NCBI GenBank assembly: GCA_023411555.1
Contig: JAEYOQ010000019.1
Location: 1-38,133, forward strand
Reading direction: 5' to 3'
Origin: Bacillota bacterium
GTDB lineage: Bacteria > Bacillota > Clostridia > Lachnospirales > Lachnospiraceae
Length of the DNA: 38,133 bases
In this document: positions 32,401-38,133 of the stretch, in pieces
How positions within the stretch are numbered: position 1 is the first letter of the stretch
Layout: each line of letters opens with the position of its first letter
Notes under the pieces: generated by a model
Seen by the model: only the letters and a program-made list of their open reading frames with translations
Told to the model about the DNA's origin: nothing
Database searches by the model: none
Translations under genes and position numbers: made by a program

Positions 32401-33750
32401 TTATAATCTCTTTAATAATTCCTCTCTCTGTGCCTCATATCCGGGCTTGCCAAGAAGGGCAAACATATTCTTCTTATAGCTTTCAACTCCCGGTTGATCG
32501 AACGGATTTACCCCGAGAAGATAGCCGCTGACACCGCAGGCAAACTCGAAGAAATAAAATAATTCGCCAAGATAAAACTCGTTCTGCTCCGGCATAGATA
32601 CACTTAAGTTCGGAACATTGCCGTCCGTGTGAGCAAGAAGGGTACCCTTCATTGCGCTCTTATTAACGAAATCAACACTCTTACCTGCAAGATAGTTCAA
32701 ACCGTCTAGATCTACTTCCTCTTCCTCTAATATGATCTCTGTCGCGGATTTCTCTACATTGATTACTGTCTCAAATAGAGTTCTCTGTCCATCTTGAATA
32801 AACTGGCCCATAGAATGCAAGTCCGTAGTAAAGTCAACTGAGGCAGGATAGATACCCTTCTGATCCTTACCCTCGCTCTCTCCATAAAGCTGCTTCCACC
32901 ATTCCGATACAAAATGAAGAGATGGCTCATAATTCACCAGTATCTCGATGCTTTTACCCTTTTTAAGCAGTATGTTACGAACAGCTGCATATTTTAGAGC
33001 ATCATTTTGATCGAAAGGATTATTCAAGCAGTAGTTACGCATACTTGCAGCACCCTCCATAAGCTTGGTGATATCTGCACCGCTTACTGCGATCGGAAGT
33101 AAACCAACTGCTGTAAGTACGGAATAACGTCCGCCTACATCATCCGGAACAACGAAGCTTTCATAGCCTTCACTAGTAGCAAGATTCTTTAATGCACCCC
33201 TTGCCTTATCGGTGGTCGCATAGATTCTCTTAGCCGCTTCTTCTCTGCCATATCTCTCATTTAAAAGCTTCTTAAATACACGGAAGGCGATAGCCGGTTC
33301 CGTTGTAGTACCGGATTTACTGATTATATTAATCGAGAAATCTCTGTCACCAATGACATCAATCAGATGATTCATATAATTACTGCTGATGTTATTACCA
33401 CAGAAATAAATCTCCGGGGTCTTTCTTACCTCTTTGGACACCGAATTATAGAAGCTATGTCTCAAAAATTCGATAGCCGCTCTTGCACCAAGATAAGAGC
33501 CACCAATACCGATTACAAGAAGAACCTCTGAATCATTTTGAATCTTTGCAGCTGCCTTCTGGATGCGATCAAACTCCTCCTTGTCATAATCTACAGGGAG
33601 ATCAATCCACCCCAAAAAATCATTGCCTGCGCCTGTCTTGTTGATCAGTAGATCTTTTGCTGCAACCGTAGCATTCTTTATCATGTCTATCTCAGTATCT
33701 GCGACAAATTTCGATGCAGCAGAATAGTCAAAGGTAACTTTGTTTGACAT
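32401..33750 (-). CDS. pgi: Glucose-6-phosphate isomerase
   Basis: Interconverts glucose 6-phosphate and fructose 6-phosphate in glycolysis. 449 aa, the shorter Firmicute form. Sugar-phosphate binding and catalytic segments: VIGIGGSYLGARAAIEF, NIISKSGTTTEPAIAFR, DDVGGRYSVLTAVGLLP, the FTTDLHSMGQFIQDG region, and CGVSGYLLGVNPFDQPGVESYK near the C terminus. AAAGGAAG precedes the ATG. It has its own promoter and lies after the coiled-coil protein gene. Confidence 0.96.
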   Translation of the reverse strand: MSNKVTFDYSAASKFVADTEIDMIKNATVAAKDLLINKTGAGNDFLGWIDLPVDYDKEEFDRIQKAAAKIQNDSEVLLVIGIGGSYLGARAAIEFLRHSFYNSVSKEVRKTPEIYFCGNNISSNYMNHLIDVIGDRDFSINIISKSGTTTEPAIAFRVFKKLLNERYGREEAAKRIYATTDKARGALKNLATSEGYESFVVPDDVGGRYSVLTAVGLLPIAVSGADITKLMEGAASMRNYCLNNPFDQNDALKYAAVRNILLKKGKSIEILVNYEPSLHFVSEWWKQLYGESEGKDQKGIYPASVDFTTDLHSMGQFIQDGQRTLFETVINVEKSATEIILEEEEVDLDGLNYLAGKSVDFVNKSAMKGTLLAHTDGNVPNLSVSMPEQNEFYLGELFYFFEFACGVSGYLLGVNPFDQPGVESYKKNMFALLGKPGYEAQREELLKRL

Positions 33751-33781
33751 ATAGAAAACTTCCTTTCGCTTTTTTTCTTAT

Positions 33782-33810
33782 ATTCTAACAAAGTCAATCC
33801 TATTATTCAA
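33782..33810 (-). promoter_or_regulatory. Sigma-A promoter of pgi
   Basis: Minus strand TTGAAT, 17 bp, TAGAAT, ending about 30 bp before the pgi start. Confidence 0.65.
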
Positions 33811-33830
33811 TTGTTTTATATATAATTAAA

Positions 33831-35009
33831 TTATGCAAAGAACTCCTTTAGAACATCTTCAAGGAGCTTGTCCTCCTGGATATTCGCTGTATTAGTACGT
33901 ATCTTTCCACTGGGCTTTGTTTGCTTTATTGCTTCCTGAGTAGCCGCATTCCTTTCTTCTTCTAATAACTCTGCTTTTTCCTGCTGAATCTTCTCATTGG
34001 CCGCTGCAATTTCATCCAGACCCTGAAGAACCTTCTTCATATCTGTTTTAGCCTGCTTTGGCTTCAGCTCCTCTTCAAGGCTATGTAAGATTAGCTCCTT
34101 ATCCTGAGCAACCGCTTTCTTCTGAAGACTCTGCTGCTTTTCTAAGGCCTGCCTCTTGAGCTCTTCCCTTCTGGCTTCCAGAGCGATTCGCTCTTCCTCA
34201 ATCTTCCTGAGCTCTTCCTCACGGCGCTTAGCGGCTAACTGCCTCTTTTCCTCCAGTCTTCTTCTTTCCTCTTCTTTTCTAGCTTCCTCTAACTTACGTC
34301 GCTCCTCTTCCCTACGCTGAGCCTCAAGTCTCTTCTGCTCTTCCTTACGTCTCTTTACTTCTTTTCTGCGGCTCACTTCCTCGTTCGAATCATTCTTCAC
34401 TCCTTCCTTAGAAGAAGATACCTGCTTCTTTGCCTGCGCTACCTGTTCAAATTCACGTCTAATCTGCTCATACTGCTCCGGATGGAAAACCTCCTGTTCT
34501 AATCTTACCTTGCAAATGTTCTCAAGGTAGTCGAGCATATTGAGTCGCAGAATACGTTTCTTAGCCGGGAGATTGATACTTTTATCCACAAGAATCAAAA
34601 TAGCACTTGATAGGATTCCCACTGCTCCGGTTAATAAGATAACCTTCTGTCCACAGTCATAAATAACCCCGAAAACCGTGATAATAGGCACAATTAAGAG
34701 ATCTAGAAAGAGAACTTGTCCACAAAAATTATCCCATGTGGACAATAAAACTCCACAAAAACGATACTTCAAAACACTTTTATCCACAAAAGTATCCACA
34801 TTATTCACACCTATTTTTGCTTTGTAGCAGGCTTCGAACCTCATTTTCATATGTTTGAGTAGCTTATTATTCGTCTCTGCCGGACTCTCCGATTCCTTAA
34901 CCAGGTGTCTGTACACTAGATCCACAATCAAACGAACCAGCAATCCCAGTCCGCACAGGCCTGCAAACACATACATAATGATGTTTTCCTCATATAAGTA
35001 TTTGACCAT
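33831..35009 (-). CDS. Membrane protein with long charged coiled coil, unknown function
   Basis: 392 aa. Hydrophobic segments lie at about residues 11-30, 96-115 and 122-142; the N-terminal third is thus a small membrane domain. Residues about 195-300 are an almost pure Arg/Lys/Glu coiled coil (repeats of RREEERRKLEEARKEEERR type), and the C terminus has a short helical end. It may be a scaffold at the membrane. I know no family function. Its own promoter lies upstream and GAGAGGGG precedes the ATG. Oddity: the part encoding residues about 67-143 carries seven DnaA-box-like nonamers, reported separately. Confidence 0.75.
   Translation of the reverse strand: MVKYLYEENIIMYVFAGLCGLGLLVRLIVDLVYRHLVKESESPAETNNKLLKHMKMRFEACYKAKIGVNNVDTFVDKSVLKYRFCGVLLSTWDNFCGQVLFLDLLIVPIITVFGVIYDCGQKVILLTGAVGILSSAILILVDKSINLPAKKRILRLNMLDYLENICKVRLEQEVFHPEQYEQIRREFEQVAQAKKQVSSSKEGVKNDSNEEVSRRKEVKRRKEEQKRLEAQRREEERRKLEEARKEEERRRLEEKRQLAAKRREEELRKIEEERIALEARREELKRQALEKQQSLQKKAVAQDKELILHSLEEELKPKQAKTDMKKVLQGLDEIAAANEKIQQEKAELLEEERNAATQEAIKQTKPSGKIRTNTANIQEDKLLEDVLKEFFA
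34582..34809. promoter_or_regulatory. Cluster of DnaA-box-like nonamers inside a gene
   Basis: TTATNCACA matches at 34582 (TTATCCACA), 34780 (TTATCCACA) and 34801 (TTATTCACA); one-mismatch copies at 34716 (TTGTCCACA), 34792 (GTATCCACA) and, on the opposite strand, 34737 (TGTGGACAA); a two-mismatch copy at 34647. The last three stand 12 and 9 bp apart. DnaA-box clusters away from oriC titrate DnaA or regulate genes in Bacillus. Function here is an inference. Confidence 0.5.
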
Positions 35010-35043
35010 AAAAATCCCCTCTCTTTTCCATAAATTTACATTT

Positions 35044-35072
35044 ATTATAGCTTACTACAGCTACTTTGAAAA
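35044..35072 (-). promoter_or_regulatory. Sigma-A promoter of the coiled-coil membrane protein gene
   Basis: Minus strand TTTTCA, 17 bp, TATAAT, ending 35 bp before the start codon. Confidence 0.55.
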
Positions 35073-35167
35073 GAGAGAGGATGAAAAATCGATTGACACC
35101 GTTCTGTTCCGGTTCCCAATATTTGATTAAATGTTTTTCTTTCGGATAAAATACAACATATCTCGTA

Positions 35168-36631
35168 TTACTTTTTCACCATATCAGGCATATTAAAGTA
35201 GGTATCCAGATTGTCATCTGCTACTTCAACCGTATAGCTCGTTGTCTCATAACCTTCTTTTATGAAGGTTAATACATGCGTTCCGATGAGTTTCTTGAAG
35301 CTTGTGGGCGAGGTACCCTGGTACTCACCATTCAGATAGACGGAGGCACCAAGCGGTTTCTGTACAAATATCTTATGGTCCTCATCCTCTTCATAGTCTT
35401 CATTGGAGATGTTATTTAACTCATCTTCAAGATCGTCCACTATACCATCCCCATTGCTATCTATACCGTCCTCATGACTATCCACATTGTTAGATCCGGT
35501 ATTCGTATTCATTCCATTGGAACCGGTATTGGTCTCGGTCACCGTGGCTTTCTTATTACTGTTTTCCTCAGGCAGGCTGATACGGAAGGTAGTACCTGCA
35601 TTATCTACTGTCAGCTTTCCTTCATAGGTTATATATCCGTCCAAGGATACTACAACATCATGCTTCCCGTAGACCAGCTCCAAGGGTTCTGCATAGGTTG
35701 TAAGCTTGCTATCCACAAATAAATCCGCCCCAAAAGGAGTAATCTCGAAGGTTACTAATCCCTGCTTCGCCGCAGCCGGTCCCAGATCTCCTAAGGACAC
35801 CTCTGTCTCTTGGTTACGTAATACCGTTATATTCTTTGTTGCAGTGAAGCCCTTATTTTCTACAGTCAGGTTAAAGTTGCCTTCTCTTACCTTAATCACC
35901 ATATCCTCAGTTATCTGCTGCATTGATTCATATCCAATGGTAATATGATCTCCCAGAAAGCTCTTGTAATCAACCAGCCTTACGGTACCATGCCCCCTGG
36001 TTACCGTTATAGACCAGATTGTTTCTTCATATCCCCACACCGTTAGCTCATCCATCTCGGCAAGGTCATGAACTGTGATAAAATCCGAACCATTTAAGAT
36101 GATTACATCATCCTTATACTTATATTTCGTGGAAGCAATCTTCATAACGCGACTGCTCCGATCAATCATAAGATTATTTACTCCGACATATTCCCATGCC
36201 TTAGTAGATATTTTTATCTCTGACAGCTTTGTTTCCTTCGCCGGATGTACAGCTTCAACCATTATACCAATCGGAAGTTGACTGATTGCCATTCTTTGAC
36301 CGTATTTATCTAGAATATTGGTACCACCACTATAGGTAAAGGTTACGCTTTCTTCCTTGTTAACATCATATAGGGTTATCTCCTTAGTATCCTGATTGAT
36401 AACCGTAATCACCCCGAGAATCTCAGCTCCGGTGGCTTCGACTGCTGCTATTTCCTGTTTTTCTCTCCCAGTATCGTTATTCTTTACGCTTCTTCGGCTA
36501 GAATCATCTCCTGTTACATACATAGTCAGGAGCAAAATAGCAGATAGAAATCCCAGTCCAAGGAGAAGGTTCGTAATTAATCTGTTATTGGCATTATTGC
36601 TTTTCTTTCGCTTTTTATTTATTACACTCAT
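35168..36631 (-). CDS. Membrane-anchored PEGA-domain protein
   Basis: 487 aa with one membrane helix (about residues 20-42) after a basic start, so the bulk lies outside the cell. A beta-rich central part (60-270) is followed by a PEGA domain at about 290-355 (ITPFGADLFVDSKLTT, then YGKHDVVVSLDGYITYEG), a Gly/Asn/Thr linker, a calcium-binding-like DSNGDGIVDDLEDE segment near 395-410, and a second PEGA domain (425-485) with PLGASVYLNGEYQGTSP and GYETTSYTVEV. PEGA domains are usually surface modules that bind cell-wall or layer components. No enzyme motif seen. GAGGT precedes the ATG. Confidence 0.82.
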   Translation of the reverse strand: MSVINKKRKKSNNANNRLITNLLLGLGFLSAILLLTMYVTGDDSSRRSVKNNDTGREKQEIAAVEATGAEILGVITVINQDTKEITLYDVNKEESVTFTYSGGTNILDKYGQRMAISQLPIGIMVEAVHPAKETKLSEIKISTKAWEYVGVNNLMIDRSSRVMKIASTKYKYKDDVIILNGSDFITVHDLAEMDELTVWGYEETIWSITVTRGHGTVRLVDYKSFLGDHITIGYESMQQITEDMVIKVREGNFNLTVENKGFTATKNITVLRNQETEVSLGDLGPAAAKQGLVTFEITPFGADLFVDSKLTTYAEPLELVYGKHDVVVSLDGYITYEGKLTVDNAGTTFRISLPEENSNKKATVTETNTGSNGMNTNTGSNNVDSHEDGIDSNGDGIVDDLEDELNNISNEDYEEDEDHKIFVQKPLGASVYLNGEYQGTSPTSFKKLIGTHVLTFIKEGYETTSYTVEVADDNLDTYFNMPDMVKK

Positions 36632-36672
36632 GATTGGTAACCTCTGTTTTTAATCGGTACGTAACTATATTC

Positions 36673-36701
36673 ATTATAGCCTACCTTGCAGGCAGATTCA
36701 A
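36673..36701 (-). promoter_or_regulatory. Sigma-A promoter of the PEGA protein gene
   Basis: Minus strand TTGAAT, 17 bp, TATAAT, about 40 bp before the start. It overlaps the end of the upstream gene's 3' flank. Confidence 0.7.
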
Positions 36702-36714
36702 TCCTCCCTATAGA

Positions 36715-37800
36715 TTATAAAATATCTTCCAGTTTATGAAGGAACATTGCTTTTTTCCCATTCTGTTCACCGATCATGCTGAGCTTTTGCGTATTCCGAC
36801 CGGAAACCCAGGATTTCTTGCCGTTGTAGTAGAAGTTCGTGATCTTCCAGAACTTTTCCGGATACAGGAGTAGCAGATAAAGAATCTGAAGCTCCGCTTT
36901 CGATATCGGCTTTATTTTATCATATGACTCAATAATATTGCTTCCATAGAGGATATCCCAATCGTTCTTTTCCATGACCTTACGAATAAACTGATACAGG
37001 TCAAAAATTTGAAGTCCTATATAGGATTTTTCAAAATTTGTAGTAGCGATATTCCCCTTCCCTCCACCAAGCTCGGTTACAGAGAGGGGCTGTTTATTGA
37101 TCCAGCCCGGTGGAATGTAATTCCTACTCATGGCATCTGTCTTATTTTTTTGCATAATGATATTATGGTAGGTATAATTACCGTGGCAAACTCTTCGTTC
37201 CCTGACCGCTTCCTCCATCAGGCTTAAATAGGTGGAGCGGGATAGTCTCTCTGCTGCCATTATCCCTTGATCGTAGAAGGATTCATAATAATTCAAATAC
37301 ATAAGTTCGAATTCATTCTTCTGCTTCTTCTCTCTGATATATGCTTTTACTCTTTTTAACTCACGGTTTCTCTTATCAAAGGTCTCCATTAAGTCTGGGG
37401 CAATATTATGCTCCAGCTGCTCCTTGGTAAAATCCACATCCTTCAGTATAGTATGTAGTCTGGCTAAATTTGCAGACGCATATTCTACCTGAGACAATTC
37501 CCTAAGATTACATTCCTCACCCCAAAACCAGTTCTTCATGAAGTATTGACATCCTGCACCATCCTCAGAGATGATATCCTCATCAATGGTCTTGACAAAG
37601 AGATCCGTATTCGCATAACCATGAAGCAGCAGGTGCTCCTTAACCTTATTCTCAAAAAGTGCTCTGTTTCTGGAACCCTCAAAACACTTAAAGAGCTTAA
37701 GCCCTGCGTCTGTTTCCAACAGGAATGCACCTCTAGCCCGGTATATATTGTAAATCTTAAGACGATATCTTTTTAATGCTTCCTGAAACCTATCCTCCAC
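36715..37800 (-). CDS. CotS-like spore coat protein with degenerate kinase fold
   Basis: 361 aa, soluble, start GTG seven bases after AAGGAGG. The fold is that of CotS/YsxE aminoglycoside-phosphotransferase-like coat proteins: an N lobe (1-100) with GAFLLETDAGLKLFKCFEGS, a helical middle (110-195), and the catalytic loop VCHGNYTYHNIIM. In active relatives this loop is HxDxxxxN; here the aspartate is asparagine (H206, N208). The metal-binding IDF/IDL aspartate is also asparagine (N255 in TTNFEKSYIG). Between these sites is an insertion of about 35 residues. The likely role is structural, in the spore coat, not phosphorylation. Expected under a mother-cell sigma factor; I found no convincing promoter. 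Confidence 0.8.
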   Translation of the reverse strand: MEDRFQEALKRYRLKIYNIYRARGAFLLETDAGLKLFKCFEGSRNRALFENKVKEHLLLHGYANTDLFVKTIDEDIISEDGAGCQYFMKNWFWGEECNLRELSQVEYASANLARLHTILKDVDFTKEQLEHNIAPDLMETFDKRNRELKRVKAYIREKKQKNEFELMYLNYYESFYDQGIMAAERLSRSTYLSLMEEAVRERRVCHGNYTYHNIIMQKNKTDAMSRNYIPPGWINKQPLSVTELGGGKGNIATTNFEKSYIGLQIFDLYQFIRKVMEKNDWDILYGSNIIESYDKIKPISKAELQILYLLLLYPEKFWKITNFYYNGKKSWVSGRNTQKLSMIGEQNGKKAMFLHKLEDIL

Positions 37801-38048
37801 AGCCCATCCTCCTTACAAAACCTCGATAGCATAGAATTGTAAACGACGAGCCAATCTGGGGTATCGTAGGTATCCACAAGTGATAAACCCGTCTTATTAA
37901 TATTATGATGTGAAATACTGATTCATGAATATTAATCCATTGGCTTTAGGAAAAGTTTTTATATATTATAAATCGAGTAGGAGGCGGTGATTAGCCGCCG
38001 TCCTCTCAGTCGAGTAAGTAAGAGGAATTTCACCTCAAACTTCTCACA

Positions 38049-38082
38049 GAACCGTACGTGAAAGTCTCCTTTCATACGGCTC
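38049..38082 (-). ncRNA. Group II intron domain V
   Basis: 34 nt on the minus strand. GAGCCGUAUG pairs with CGUACGGUUC (10 bp, with the AGC catalytic triad at positions 2-4), then AAAG/CUUU closed by a GAGA tetraloop, with a two-base CA bulge on the 3' side. Size, bulge and tetraloop match domain V exactly. Confidence 0.92.
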
Positions 38083-38089
38083 TTATCAT

Positions 38090-38131
38090 TCAACTCATAG
38101 TTCCATACCGATTTTTCCAATGAGCAAATAG
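38090..38131 (-). CDS. ltrA: C-terminal end of the group II intron reverse transcriptase (partial)
   Basis: The last 13 codons read LFAHWKNRYGTMS then TGA. FAHW near the end is the usual C-terminal signature of intron-encoded LtrA-type proteins, and the stop lies seven bases before domain V, as expected when the ORF sits in domain IV. The rest of the gene is outside the window. Confidence 0.75.
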   Translation of the reverse strand, partial: LFAHWKNRYGTMS

Positions 38132-38133
38132 AA

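Larger units (their letters stand above)
37972..38133 (-). mobile_element. 3' end of a group II intron, cut by the window edge
   Basis: Read on the minus strand, the segment holds the end of the intron-encoded reverse transcriptase, a complete domain V (38049-38082) and a domain-VI-like hairpin (GAGG/CCTC) ending TTACTTACTCGAC at 38009. A second hairpin (GGCGG/CCGCC) ending CCTACTCGAT at 37972 follows, so the true 3' splice site is 38009 or 37972. The body and reverse transcriptase lie beyond the right edge. The 3' exon side is the AT-rich upstream flank of the CotS-like gene. Confidence 0.85.

Noticed and set aside
37801..37971. Mother-cell sigma-E or sigma-K promoter for the CotS-like gene
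   Set aside because: CATAATATT occurs upstream, but no matching -35 at proper spacing; too weak to call.

Overview
The window is a chromosomal stretch from an anaerobic, endospore-forming Firmicute, most likely a Lachnospiraceae / Clostridium phytofermentans-type organism. The signs are low-GC DNA with AGGAGG ribosome sites, sporulation genes of the clostridial type (spoIIR, a SipL-type SPOCS/LysM protein, a CotS-like coat protein), veg, DUF951, and many LysM, PEGA and Thr-Pro-rich surface proteins. Genus is an inference from gene content; no rRNA is present.

Layout. 1-1.8 kb: a STAS-like protein and a chemoreceptor-like protein without a sensor domain (both minus). 2.1-8.1 kb (plus): nicotinate phosphoribosyltransferase, three tandem structured repeats, then a cell-envelope group (VanY-type carboxypeptidase, PlsC acyltransferase, a small membrane protein, CapA-like protein). 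8.2-12.1 kb: DUF1934 protein (minus), spoIIR behind a good sigma-F promoter, ispE and an MFS transporter. 12.3-16.4 kb (minus): a helical protein of unknown role, the SipL-like spore protein, veg with a textbook sigma-A promoter, and a PrcB-like lipoprotein. 16.5-20.5 kb: an AraC regulator divergent from a three-gene sugar-type catabolic operon (Gfo/Idh/MocA, ThuA, Gfo/Idh/MocA). 20.7-23.4 kb: clpB behind a short leader ORF. 23.8-26.8 kb: uxuA-uxuB for D-mannonate (glucuronate branch), divergent from a second AraC regulator. 26.9-28.4 kb: a small unknown protein and azlCD. 28.4-31.1 kb (minus): DUF951, HAD phosphatase, cyclase-family hydrolase and an HD-GYP phosphodiesterase. 31.3-32 kb: a hemolysin III/PAQR membrane protein. 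32.4-37.8 kb (minus): CotS-like coat protein, PEGA membrane protein, a membrane-anchored coiled-coil protein and glucose-6-phosphate isomerase. The right edge cuts into the 3' end of a group II intron on the minus strand (reverse transcriptase C-terminus, domain V, domain VI).

Most genes are ordinary housekeeping or clostridial core genes. The unexplained structure is mainly between genes: a promoter-led array of three ~116-bp RNA-like repeats (3.67-4.0 kb), two 88-bp tandem repeats with a compensatory base change inside the Gfo/ThuA operon (18.47-18.65 kb), a multi-stem element between veg and sipL (15.09-15.22 kb), and a 76-nt two-arm stem after spoIIR. Inside a coding sequence there is a dense cluster of DnaA-box-like nonamers (34.58-34.81 kb). 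The CotS-like protein has lost both kinase aspartates, and the intron end carries two successive domain-VI-like hairpins. I found no convincing new defence system, prophage or CRISPR array.
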